DNA of 19,861 nucleotides from Byssochlamys sp. IMV 00236 (taxonomy: Eukaryota; Ascomycota; Eurotiomycetes; Eurotiales; Thermoascaceae): contig MSJH02000439.1 of NCBI GenBank assembly GCA_001931875.2, positions 1 to 19,861 on the forward strand, read 5' to 3'. The translations under genes were made by a program, and so were the position numbers. The first letter of the stretch is position 1; the number at the start of each line of letters is the position of its first letter. The notes under the pieces were generated by a model. The model saw only the letters and a list, made by a program, of their open reading frames with translations, made no database searches and had not been told where the DNA came from. Positions 1 to 9,219 of this stretch are shown here, one piece after another.

Positions 1-285
1 GTGTATAAGAACAGTAGGAGTCAATAGCTAACAATTACTATTCTTTATTCAAAGTTGAGAGAAGAACTAATAAATGAGGGTACGACCTGAATATAAATGA
101 GGGATGACGACTACAGATATCTGACATCGTCTATTAGCTGAGAATGAGTAAATAGAGAATTAAGAGATGTGTGATCTATGTAAACACGACATAACCTTCT
201 ATTTTTGTAATTTTTTTTCCTCTTTTTATTCCTTATATTCTTTAAAATTTTCTCTCTTAAAACTACTATAGGGGGTGATGCAATT

Positions 286-570
286 ATGAAAGTTGGTGGT
301 TTGATAAGGTTCATTGATCAGCATGAAGTTACCGACCCAGTGCCTACATGTGACAGATTAAATAGAAGCTGGAAAATGGTAAAGAGGGAAGATGATTCAA
401 TAACAGAAATTATCTGTAGTGAGCTTTTTATTGAAGAACTCATGGCTAACAAGAATTATAAAACTTATAAAAACGGCAATTGTTATTGTCTCTACTTTGA
501 TGAAACAGAACAAGCATTAAAATCAACAAGAGAACAATATAACATAATTGAACAATTAAAAAGGCACTAA
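286..570 (+). CDS. Small ORF of unknown function, 94 aa
   Basis: An open frame of 94 codons starts at ATG 286 and ends at TAA 568-570. The protein is charged and Lys/Glu-rich, with a Cys-x-Cys pair (NCYCLYF) near residue 68. I do not recognise it. A pyrimidine-rich tract followed by CTACTATAG just before 271 could be a 3' splice site, so this may be the last exon of a gene that starts outside the window, or a fragment of a mobile element like those downstream. There is no clear TATA box. It may also be a chance ORF. Confidence 0.3.
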   Translation: MKVGGLIRFIDQHEVTDPVPTCDRLNRSWKMVKREDDSITEIICSELFIEELMANKNYKTYKNGNCYCLYFDETEQALKSTREQYNIIEQLKRH

Positions 571-599
571 TATAATGCTGTAAATAATAAAAAAAAAAA

Positions 600-616
600 T
601 TATTATTATTATTATT
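600..616. repeat. (TTA)n microsatellite
   Basis: About five and a half TTA units follow an A-run. It separates the small ORF from the integrase relic and has no visible coding role. Confidence 0.8.
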
Positions 617-704
617 CCTATTCTTATCCTTATCCTTTTCTTGATATATTATACACTTAAATAAATTCATACCTATTCTTTCCATTATTCTTTTTCCTTT
701 ACCC

Positions 705-2135
705 TTGCCAAAAATCCTTGGTGCTAAACTTCTTATTCTTGTCCAGTCTCTATTGGTGGAAAATAATAGTACAATCAAGAGTGATAATTTCCTTTGGGCA
801 TCTCTCGTTTACCTTAATTCGATGGAATTCTCTTGGTATCTGGCGCTGTTTTACTATTTATGGGACTACTCATATCCTGAAGGGGCTAATAAAATTATCA
901 AGCAAAAGATACGAAGGCATGCTAGTAAATACAGTATCTACGGTGATTATTTGATCGAGAGGTCATCTAGAAAACAAGTATTACATGATGGGAACGTCCG
1001 CGAAATCTTACTAGGAATTCATCAAGAAAGCCACTTTGATCCCACACAGTTGTTTCGTCAGGTTGAACCATTGTTCGTGTATAAGAAAAAACTTTATCAA
1101 GCTTCTAAGGAAATAGCTAAAGGTTGCGAGACGTGTCAGGTTCGAGCTCGACCAGTCTTTAAACGACGAAATCTAGCCAGTCCTATGAAGACGCCTTCAA
1201 CTCCATTTTTTATGGTTGGATGTGACGCAGTTGGTCCTTTGGACGTCACCACACAAGGAAATAAGTACATTCTGACTGCTGTTGACTGTTTAACTAGATG
1301 GCCGATGGCGATGGCGGTTCCCAATATAACTGAAGGGACTACAGTCAAGTTCTATTATCAAGCGATCATCTCACAACACGGCGTTCCTAACTATATTCTA
1401 ACGGATCGAGGTTCTAATTTCGTCTCTCACTATACCAAGGCTGTACTAAAACAATTTGGATGTCGCTCACGCTCTACTACTACCTTCAGACCTCAGTCGA
1501 ATGGGTTATGTGAAAGACTTAACCAAACGCTCTGTCGAACTATTGCTAAGATTGCTAGGGATAAGAACGAGAGACACGAATGGGATAAATATATACATCA
1601 AGCCTTATTGGTTATTCGTACCTTGACAAATGCTTCTACTAAGTTTTCGCCTAGTCAATTACTTTATGGATATCAGATGGTCACCCCTTACACTTGGCAA
1701 GCCCCCATGCTAGACTTCGTAGAAGGTGAATATGAACAAGACGTAGCTGCTCGTGTACAATTTGTTCAGGAAGAATTGGTCAAAATAAGGGGTATGGCCC
1801 GTGAAGCTTCTGATAAAGCAAAGGAAAAACGTGCAATTCATTACAATGGTGCTTGGACAACCTACGCCATCTTACTTTTAGAAAGTTTATTGAAAAGTTC
1901 CAATGCTTGGACAAGTGTAGTTCGCAACAACGATACCTCAATATTCTCTCAAAGTATATCAGTAACACTCAACATTACGAACGCGTTAGAATGGAGTACA
2001 AGTCTTGGACTGGTTCTGCTGATTATCAACGATTTTAGAACGAGCAAGAGGAATTGTATATCATATTGCGAACAGATGAAGCTCGCACAAAGTTTATTGG
2101 CTCTGTTACTGAACACAGGTTGCGAAGTCTGAATG
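705..2135 (+). pseudogene. Ty3/gypsy-type integrase, broken
   Basis: This is the integrase end of a Ty3/gypsy-like pol gene. A zinc-binding H-x3-H-x30-C-x2-C module is seen, with His codons at 1020 and 1032 and Cys codons at 1125 and 1134. A DDE core follows: Asp at 1224, Asp at 1404 (motif TDRGSNF) and Glu at 1512 (motif CERLN), with exactly 35 residues between the last two. After about 1850 the likely frame shifts by one and continues as a GPY-like C-terminal region (WTGSADYQRF) interrupted by TAG at 2036-2038; it ends near HRLRSL (about 2130). No reverse transcriptase, protease or Gag is found in the 700 bp upstream and no LTR pair was seen. The open frame at 705-2132 keeps all catalytic residues, but the element is truncated and not autonomous. 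Confidence 0.8.
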
Positions 2136-2383
2136 CTAAGGCCAATACTGTTGCCCGAGAAACACTCGATGGTGCTGACGATCAAGAAACTACCGATGAT
2201 ACTACTGAATACCAAGAAACAGCTTGTACTATTGACACTCAAGAAAATATCAATGCGAATGATGCTCAAGAAACAACCGACGACAACTCTCTCAGCGACG
2301 ATGATAGAAGTTGCCAGCTTTACCCGACCTCGTCCATCACCAGCAACAATGATGCCAATGTTAATTCAGACAATATCAATGCT
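2136..2383 (+). other. Acidic low-complexity coding linker
   Basis: This segment stays open in the same frame as the integrase tail and the next domain (frame open from 2039 to 2797). It is rich in Asp, Glu, Thr, Asn and Gln, with imperfect repeats of the type QETTDD (around 2181, 2211 and 2265). It looks like a disordered spacer. Whether it belonged to the retroelement polyprotein or to the following gene cannot be told from one copy. Confidence 0.5.
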
Positions 2384-3011
2384 AACCCCTGGATCTTCCG
2401 CGGGAAAAACATTACTCTCATGTTCGAGAATTATAAGTCAGTTGTCCATGATTTGATCAACAAACACACAAAACTTCCGCTTGAATCCTATATCAATGAA
2501 TTGGCAGCTTTATCGCATATTTTGATCTTAAACAAGCATCAGCACAGTTCTATTGCCACGAAGGTATTTTCCATTGAATTATTGGAAGAATTAGCAGCGT
2601 CTTTGTCTTCCGAATCGATGAACTACAATCTCGATTTCAATGATCAGCATTATATGACGCTCACAAAAACCATCACGAATCTTAGCATGTCAATTAAAAC
2701 AAGAGAGCAAGCCATTGTTGAACTTACAGTCATGTCTGCTGATATGGATTATGGTCCTAGGCGTCTTGTTCGTGAAAGACAACAATGGCATCAGTGAAAG
2801 CGAACTATAGAGTACTTACTTTGACCCTCTACTTTCATGCTTAATCTGTGATCCGGATAGGCTTGTACATTTACGTTGGACGAATTTCATTCCAATCGAA
2901 GGTGGAAAATTGTGACCAGATGCAATCATCGCCAAAAAACAATAACTCGAGTATGATGGCAGTGTTGGGCACGGCGAAGTGAAAGTGAATCAAGGCAACA
3001 CAAGCAAATAG
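2384..3011 (+). pseudogene. Broken gene with PD-(D/E)XK-like signature
   Basis: The first part (NPWIFRG at 2384 up to 2797) is an uninterrupted helical domain of about 138 residues. The continuation lies one frame over, from about 2793, and carries TYFDPLL, LRWTN, a Pro-Asp pair at 2916-2921 and GEVKV with Glu at 2976 and Lys at 2982. That P-D...E-x-K layout is the pattern of PD-(D/E)XK nuclease folds. Three or four stops break it: TAG 2808, TGA 2913, TAA 2943 and TAG 3009. From memory the parts resemble a multicopy Mucoromycota protein family of unknown function; the nuclease assignment is my inference from the motif. The gene is dead as it stands. Confidence 0.55.
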
Positions 3012-3033
3012 TGTTTCCCTGAAAATAATTGAC

Positions 3034-3563
3034 TTGTCATCTCCCATAGCAGTAGAGATACTGAAATCTGAAATTTCAGCAGAGAAGTTTGATCAAATTA
3101 CTGCTGCAACCAACATTGAGCTTATTGTTTTATCTGATTATGCTATGCAACTATTGGATGTTCTTGAAAGTTGCCCTCTGTCTTTATCGCTTTTACAAGA
3201 AGCCTTATATACAAATGGCTTTAAACGAGATTTTGATTTCATACTTCATTTTGACGCTGCTTTCATTGAAGTCACCACCCGCTACTTGTAATGTATTTTC
3301 AATTATCATCCTATCTAGGCTCAAATATTTCTAACCTATTCATCTCTAGCTTGGACTTACTGTGTTCGCCCAATAACCCTCTGAACCAAAATATTCTTGA
3401 AAGAATAGCTGCTACATACTTTATTATTTATATTATAAACCAGTTATTTATGTCTGATAACGATCTGGTTCAACTTGATTGGTTGGAACACGAGTTCTTT
3501 GCTACTGATAAAACAAAGTGGGACGGCGTGCTTATCAACAAAATCCGCTTCACTGAAGTTTAA
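3034..3563 (+). pseudogene. Broken unknown gene with KWDG motif
   Basis: Two open stretches in different frames overlap at TAATG (3289-3293): codons from 3034 to TAA 3289-3291, then 3291-3563. The second contains LDWLEHEF and TKWDG (Lys codon at 3516, Asp at 3522). This recalls a Mucoromycota-restricted family in which a K-W-D-G segment precedes a possible nuclease-like core, but the downstream part is missing here. The frame break at 3290 suggests a decayed fragment. It could instead be two exons with an intron I failed to place, or the tail of the preceding broken gene. Confidence 0.35.
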
Positions 3564-3749
3564 ATTAAACGGTATAGTTGCTTTTATTTGCTATAAGTTT
3601 TTCTTTGTACCTATAATTTGAATATAAAGTCTACATTTTCTTGATTTTCTTGAAGCAACCTTGTATATAACTAGAAGATTATAATGAATAAATATTGATA
3701 GAAACGATTAGTCTAGAAAACGTTTAAGAACGATTTAATAATCGAAAGT

Positions 3750-4400
3750 TCATTCTTGAACGTACTCTGTGCTAGTCACCAACGAAGTTCTTCTTGAGCA
3801 TGATTGGATAGAATACAGAGCTGTTTCTATCAAGTTCCTTGCCAAATCTCGCTGGATAAATCTCATGTGAATCAGCGCTTTGCCTACTGCTGACAACAGA
3901 GCTGTTATCTTGTCAATAAAGTAGCTATCCATCGGTAAGTCTTGGTCGTCTTCAGGACTTGTTTGATACGTAAATATATGGCCTCCAGTTTCTTCTTTGG
4001 TGCGGCGGTCTTTCTCGTTTTTGCATTGAATAAAAAACCGAGAAACTCTTGACAATGTACCGATTGGAATTTGCTCTTCTTGTAGTTGATGATAAACCGC
4101 AATTTCTAAAGATGTGATAGGACTATCTTGACACTTGTTTCCATCTCTTCCTTCGTTTTGGCCAAGAGGCAAACGTCGCCTAAGTAATATGCTAGGCGTG
4201 TTCTCTGTTTCCGTAGAGGTTCCAAAGCAAATCTCCTTAACTTGGAAAATATCCTGGGAGCGACACCGATCCCAAACGGGAGTGACTTGTATTGGTATAA
4301 CGCTCCTTCGTGCTTGAATGACAGATATCGTCTCGAATCTACACTGACGTTATGATACTTTTGGGTTATTAAAGTAGAAAATAAGGGAAAGAGGTAAGAA
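3750..4400 (-). pseudogene. Reverse transcriptase relic, DIRS-like
   Basis: Reading on the minus strand, the fragment has RT palm landmarks in order: YLSF, SLPFGIGVAPRIF, LRKQRTRL, then YYLGD (4189-4175) where an active enzyme has YxDD, then FIINYKKSKF and EFLGF, followed by an RNase H-like entry (KITALL, ALIHMRF). The LPFG...APR.F.K pattern with LR before the YxDD box is typical of DIRS/tyrosine-recombinase retroelements, though a gypsy origin is not excluded. It is inactivated by a TAG at 4108-4106, a frameshift near 3915 and the D-to-G change in the catalytic box. Orientation and type differ from the integrase relic upstream, so this is a separate insertion. Confidence 0.7.
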
Positions 4401-4658
4401 AGCATGCTTATAGATAATCTGTAAAAGAGCAATTATGTCCTGGAAGGGTGAGTCAAGTGAGAAAAACGGAAGAGCTCATTGAGCTTGTCTTTGAATTAAC
4501 GTAGTTTTCTTGAATAGAAAGAGGAATCAATTTGTGAGTACTCTATGTTACTTGAGGAGCCATAAAGAAAGTGTCACTAAATACAAAGAGCCAGCGCAAG
4601 CGCCATACTCCTAATACTGCTAACCGAGAATCACTTCAGAGCCCACCGTATGCAAAAA

Positions 4659-4718
4659 GGAGTCGAACCGAGGAATCTATAGTTGACACAGCGCGAAGCG
4701 GATGTGACCACTGGAAAA
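4659..4718 (-). other. tRNA-like relic with perfect B box
   Basis: On the minus strand GGTTCGACTCC (4669-4659) is an exact match to the RNA polymerase III B-box consensus GGTTCGANTCC. It is followed directly by a T5 tract. About 38 nt upstream, AGTGG (4712-4708) matches the 3' half of an A box; the 5' half is degenerate. The T-stem cannot pair (CTC against TTT), so this is not a working tRNA. It may be a tRNA pseudogene or the head of a tRNA-derived SINE. Confidence 0.3.
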
Positions 4719-5530
4719 GGTTTGGACGCCAAAGTAGATTTGCCATATAGATAACACCACGATTAGTTTCTCAGAACACTTAAACAGGAAATGGTCCATA
4801 GATTCGTTGGGGAATTGATAAATCGGACACGACACCAGTCAAGCGGGACGTGATTAAGCGACACAGAAGAGAATGGTGAGACAATTTGGCATGTAATAGG
4901 TGAAACCACACATTACGGCAAGAGTAAAGCAGAGGAATAGCCGAAAAGTGGGTCCTATTGTGAGGAGGTAAACGCGCTGTGCGCTTAAAAACATTCATCA
5001 TTGTCAGCGTAGTTCCTGAAATAGCTGGGCTCCGAGCCAACGTTACTCATAATGGCTTTCATTTTGTTAGTAGAATGATTCAAACACTAGAAAGTCCAGA
5101 AAGCCAAACTGTACATGAGATGAGTATTATAAGCAGTAATACTCCTTTAGAGTTACCAAATACAATACTACTATCCTATTTAATTGTATGAAAATAAATG
5201 TTTTATTGAATGGGTTTATGATCTTGGGGGTAATTGCAGACAATATGACCTTGACTTTGGTACACAAAACATGAGTGTTTCTCAGTTTAGAGAGACCGAC
5301 AATCTTCGCAAAGGTAGCCCATATCCTTACAAAAGATGCAGTGTTTGTCCATCCTGAACCAAGCGCCTAAGCATGAGTAATCATCATCAGAAGGAACTTT
5401 TATAGGTAAGAGGATCAAGTATTAAAAACTTGATTGTCAGATCAAACAATAAATATTCTTAGTGCGACATCATTTTGAAAAAAAAAAAGTAAGCAGAATC
5501 CTCTTTTGACGCGGCCTGCTTATTTTAGAT

Positions 5531-5550
5531 TGACTCAGCTCTGACTAAGC
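5531..5550 (+). promoter_or_regulatory. Paired AP-1/Yap-like sites upstream of GST
   Basis: TGACTCAGC (5531-5539) and TGACTAAGC (5542-5550) are two copies of TGACTMAGC on the same strand, 11 bp apart, about 115-135 bp before the GST start codon and about 46-65 bp before its TATA box. TGACTCA is a Gcn4/AP-1 core, TGACTAA is a Yap-type core, and both fit TGACnnnGC. In fungi, bZIP factors of this type drive oxidative-stress and detoxification genes, which fits a glutathione transferase. Confidence 0.55.
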
Positions 5551-5595
5551 TGGCGGTTATTTAATTGTGTTATGTAATCCTTGGGATTTGAAAGA

Positions 5596-5603
5596 TATAA
5601 AAA
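5596..5603 (+). promoter_or_regulatory. TATA box of GST gene
   Basis: TATAAAAA lies 62 bp before ATG 5665. With the usual TATA-to-start distance this gives a short 5' leader. A CT/T-rich stretch (TTTTTCTTTT near 5635) lies between it and the start codon. Confidence 0.6.
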
Positions 5604-5664
5604 TAGCAAATGCATGAATGATAATTAGTATCTTTTTCTTTTATCAAGCAAAGCATTTACAATC

Positions 5665-6450
5665 ATGTCTCCCAAATTAACTCTTTATACATTCAAGCTA
5701 TCTCTCTGGGCTGCTGCTCCTCGCGTAGCTATTCATGAACTCAATATTCCCAACGTGAAGCAAATCGAAGTAGACCTCTCAAAAGCCGAAAACTTTGCTC
5801 CTAGCTACTTGAAGATAAATCCCAAACACACTGTTCCTACATTAGAAATTGAGCAAGAGAATGGCGAGAAAGAGTATTATGATGATACAACATCTATCAT
5901 CAAATATCTTGACTCCTTGACTGGAAATACTTTATCTATCTCTCAAAAGAAGACTGAAATTGACGCATTCTTGAAGGAGATGCACGAAAAGGCAGACGTA
6001 GGTAATCCATTGTTTTTCACTTCTGGAAGCAAAGAGGAGCTTGGAGCCAAAAAGGACATCATCGTACCCTTTCTTCAAGGTCGTATTGACGCTTGGGAAT
6101 CTTACAAGAAAGAGGCACCTGAACACACTGATCTTTACGACAGGCATATCAATGAAACTAAGGGACTTTTGTCATACTATACAGGCAGCAACCCCGAAAA
6201 CATGTTTGCATTAAACAAACAACTATGGCAATCAGCAACAGAGTTTCTTAACAAAGCAGAATCTCTTTTAAAATCCAATGGTGATTATCTTTTTGGTCAA
6301 TACTCCATTGCTGATGTTCACTTCACACCTTATCTCTTCCGTTCAAATCTTGTACGAAAGCCTGAACAAGTATTTGAAAATCGCCCTTCTCTCAAGGCTT
6401 ATTATGAACGCATCAAGGCTCGTCCTAGCTTCTCCAAGACTTTTGAATAG
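5665..6450 (+). CDS. Glutathione S-transferase family protein, 261 aa
   Basis: Intronless gene, ATG 5665 to TAG 6448-6450, likely cytosolic. The N-terminal thioredoxin-like domain (about residues 1-85) shows the cis-proline segment VPTL (Pro58) and DTTSIIKYL (74-82) in place of the glutathione-binding E-S motif. The helical C-terminal domain has YLFGQYSIADVHFTPYLF, where the Ser-Ile-Ala-Asp helix cap is the standard GST fold signature. Length is normal for the family. The N-terminal segment LSLWAAAPRV has Ala where many classes carry the catalytic Ser/Cys four residues before Arg, so the catalytic residue is uncertain. Promoter elements are a TATA box and paired AP-1/Yap-like sites. Expected role is glutathione conjugation or peroxide/xenobiotic detoxification; the subclass and substrate cannot be read from sequence. 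Confidence 0.9.
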   Translation: MSPKLTLYTFKLSLWAAAPRVAIHELNIPNVKQIEVDLSKAENFAPSYLKINPKHTVPTLEIEQENGEKEYYDDTTSIIKYLDSLTGNTLSISQKKTEIDAFLKEMHEKADVGNPLFFTSGSKEELGAKKDIIVPFLQGRIDAWESYKKEAPEHTDLYDRHINETKGLLSYYTGSNPENMFALNKQLWQSATEFLNKAESLLKSNGDYLFGQYSIADVHFTPYLFRSNLVRKPEQVFENRPSLKAYYERIKARPSFSKTFE

Positions 6451-6480
6451 AAATTCTGTACTATTAGTATCACTTTTGTA

Positions 6481-6486
6481 AATAAA
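6481..6486 (+). terminator. Poly(A) signal of GST gene
   Basis: AATAAA lies 31 bp after the GST stop codon, the usual place for a cleavage and polyadenylation signal. Confidence 0.5.
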
Positions 6487-6686
6487 CATGAATAGAATAA
6501 TACAAAGGAAGCATTGAATTGATCCTTTGGATTATTATGATCTTTTTCTTTTATTTGACTAAATATCAGCTGATTTTTTATATTAAGCATATTCTTGTAA
6601 GCTGCCATTGTGCTTGGTCGGCGTTCTAAATCGTTACGAAAAAAGGAGGAGTGGAACAGACTGTTTGCTTTATTGCTGATCGTCCC

Positions 6687-9187
6687 ATGCTGGTGTCAAA
6701 ATTAAAGGAAAAATGGTTGACAAAAGATGGCAAAACTGTTGATCTTGAGAAACAAGCACGAATATTGCGCTTTCTACAGAGAATAACACCTATTATAACG
6801 TAACTATCTTCAATAAAAGTTGTGACATCATGATTAAGAGGGACATAGATTCTTATTATTCTTTGCTGGAACTATTTGGATACTTGTTTTGCCACATGAA
6901 AAGTACAACAAAGGCACCTATATATCTGAAAACGCACTTCTTCCTGGACAGGTAACATATATACATATATAATAGGCAAAGAGTTAACGTAGAGTCACAG
7001 GCTAATGTTGAATATGGATACAATGACATTCGAACCGCAGAGGATTACGTGCAAAAGTTGATTGGAATTCAAGACAAGGATAGCGAAACGTAAGAAAAAA
7101 AAATATGCTTTGATATTTAAACACCAATTACTCACTTCTGCTGGAACTAGACGAGCACAGTTCATACACGAAGAGTTTAGACAATCAGGGTTTGTATCGG
7201 CCATACAGCGATTTGATATGGATACCATTGGACATAATACAGTAAGACGAGGGGAGAATAAGATAATAGATAGTTGAATGAGCTAATAATAAGAAAACAT
7301 CAGAAAGGCACCAATATATTCGCTATACATAAAGCTCCAAGAAGTGATGGTAAAGAGGCATTGATTCTCAGCGCATCATGGATCTCAAGGACAGGAGAAT
7401 GTAAACGATGATGAATATCAAATGAGACGTGTTCTAATGAGCAATCTATAGTTAACACTAATGGTATTGCAGCACTATTATCTCTAGCAAAGTTGTTTAA
7501 ACGAAATGTATATTGGGCAAAGGATATCATCTTGTTGATAACAGACCAAGGCAAAGTAGGAACACAGGCGTGGTTGAATGCGTATCATGGTATTGACGAA
7601 AAAGGTAACTCTTGTTGAAATGACTATAATACATGTATAGCTGATCTATTTAAATAGACGAAATATCAGCTATTGTAATGCCCAGGTCTGGAGCGATTCA
7701 GGGCGTCATCAATCTCGATTTCCCTGGTACACAAGATTATGAGACACTTGGTATCTTTTTTGGTAAGGAGGGATATTAAAGAGGTTAATAAATGCGTATT
7801 AGTCTAATGCATCTTGTAGAAGGAGTGAACGGCCAGCTACCAAACCTGGACTTGATCAATACCATTGTGGCGGTTGCGGAGAGAATAAATCCACCTATAT
7901 CAGTGACACTTCATGATGACGCTAGTTATCCATTTGCTAATCATAAGTATGGCACGTACTTTCGTTCCTTATTTTATATGTTACAGAGCATGAAATACTT
8001 GGTGTTTGGACATCCTTCAAGTGACGCCGGTCTTTATCTAAGGTTTTGTATGATTATAAAGAGTGAGAGCCAAAGCTAACATACAGTGAAGATATAGAAT
8101 AGATGCTGTTACTATTTACGGCATTGTGGGATCGACTCATCTAAATAACCTATTCGGATTTGGTCGTATCGGAAGGTTGGTACTTGAGTAACAGGCATGA
8201 CATCTTCTCCTGACACTTTCTTGGATAGACTAGTAGAATCCACGTTTCGCAGCTTAAACAACTTGTTGGAACATTTTCATCAATCATTTTTTTTCTATCT
8301 GCTACCCTCACCCCATCGTTATGTGTCCATCAGCCAATACATGCCGCCTGCTATTTTATTTGCTTGTGCATTTATATATCAAATATCCTTTTCATCATAT
8401 AATACGAGATAGACCCTAATCTGTTCTATATTATCCTTAACCAAATGCTTACTCTCTAGTTCTTTACCATTTAGGCACTATTCCAGTTACATTCAACGTA
8501 TCAGAAAAGGATAAAAGCCTCTTACCTGCGTATTCAACCAAGACGTACCATCATTTATTTGCCATCACTGTTCTAACCATCACGCATGCAGTGGGTATCC
8601 TCATCTTTGGTATCATACAGCCATCATTGAGTCGAGGCTATTTTAGCCAAACCTTGACAGATCAGGTAAAAAAAAAGGGAGGTGATTCGAAGGAACTTGT
8701 ACACTAATCTATACATATTATAAAGTCGATTTATCTGCAATTTGTCCTGTCTCTTATTATTTCTAGCATAACCATCTTATTTTTAGTTTTATGGATCTCC
8801 AAAAGCAACTCTCCCGAACACGACGGAACTATACTTAAATCATTCTGTCTTGCCGAAAGTGCCCTTGTCATCGCCACCGTGTCTCTCCTGAACTTTACAT
8901 TAGGTATTGCCACTGCTCTCCTTATTTTAATACCTTATAGCCTGATCCGGCCATCTGCAAATTGGTTCTCAAAATGCGCTCAAACCTTGATCCTGGCACT
9001 ATTGTCTCCTCCTGTCCTAGCATGCATGTATAGCGTGTACACGAATACTCCTTTAATGACCTTTTTGTGCACACTCCTCTTTGATTATCAAGTTGTTCAT
9101 TCATGGTTCCTGACTTTTATATGTATTGTCTATTGGCCAATTAACATGAGCATGATCGCTCTGGTGTTTAGTAAATCATCAACATAA
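6687..9187 (+). CDS. GAA1: GPI transamidase subunit Gaa1/GPAA1, 628 aa
   Basis: GPI transamidase in the ER membrane attaches preassembled GPI anchors to secretory proteins; Gaa1 is its multi-membrane subunit with an M28-peptidase-like luminal domain. My exon model: 6687-6799, 6849-6951, 7001-7089, 7151-7241, 7304-7400, 7452-7604, 7658-7762, 7820-8042, 8092-8175, 8229-8382, 8453-8665, 8726-9187. It totals 1887 nt, against about 620 residues in human and yeast. Landmarks: first membrane segment at about residues 38-53, [64 protein letters not shown], then several C-terminal membrane helices. The start was chosen because it gives a short cytosolic tail before the first helix, as in the family. 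Ten introns are GT-AG and one is AT-AC. No TATA box is evident. Confidence 0.93.
8383..8452 (+). other. AT-AC intron with U12-type signals in GAA1
   Basis: The 70-nt intron begins ATATCCTTT (8383-8391), the full minor-spliceosome donor consensus. It holds TCCTTAAC (8434-8441), the U12 branch-site consensus, and ends CTTAC, with AC at 8451-8452, 12 nt after the likely branch adenosine. Removing it joins Gln (CAA) to Ser (TCT) in phase 0, keeps the membrane segment intact and keeps the frame open into TIPVTF and the conserved helices. Reading on without splicing reaches TAG at 8410-8412. The only ordinary GT-AG option found (8366-8474) is in frame but removes half of a membrane helix. Confidence 0.85.
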
Positions 9188-9219
9188 TACAAGTTTTACA
9201 GTATGAACAAACAATGACA

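Larger units (their letters stand above)
4433..5664. other. Gene-poor stretch between relics and GST
   Basis: I see no convincing coding sequence here. Short ORFs at 4780-5040 (minus) and 4979-5191 (plus) have no recognisable motifs and overlap each other. The stretch contains a tRNA-like relic (4659-4718) and, at its right end, the GST promoter elements. The left half is probably decayed mobile-element DNA; no clear repeat borders were found by eye. Confidence 0.5.

Noticed and set aside
1..285. LTR at the left edge of the window
   Set aside because: No matching second copy, no TG...CA borders and no primer-binding site could be seen.
2916..2984. Claim of an active nuclease
   Set aside because: The Pro-Asp and Glu-x-Lys landmarks are there, but stops on both sides and within the stretch make the gene nonfunctional as written.
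4979..5191. ORF of 70 codons as a gene
   Set aside because: There is no ATG at its start, no motif and no family resemblance. It is better explained as a chance frame.
7062..7277. ORF covering a GAA1 exon and introns as a separate gene
   Set aside because: It reads through two introns of GAA1; only the 7151-7241 part is coding.
7763..7802. 40-nt intron in GAA1 ending at ATTAG 7802
   Set aside because: It creates an immediate TAA. The acceptor at 7819, with branch site CTAAT at 7804, keeps the frame and the conserved [12 protein letters not shown] junction.
8366..8474. Ordinary GT-AG intron instead of the AT-AC intron in GAA1
   Set aside because: It is in frame, but the donor GTGCAT is poor and splicing would delete half of a membrane helix, whereas the AT-AC signals are all at consensus.
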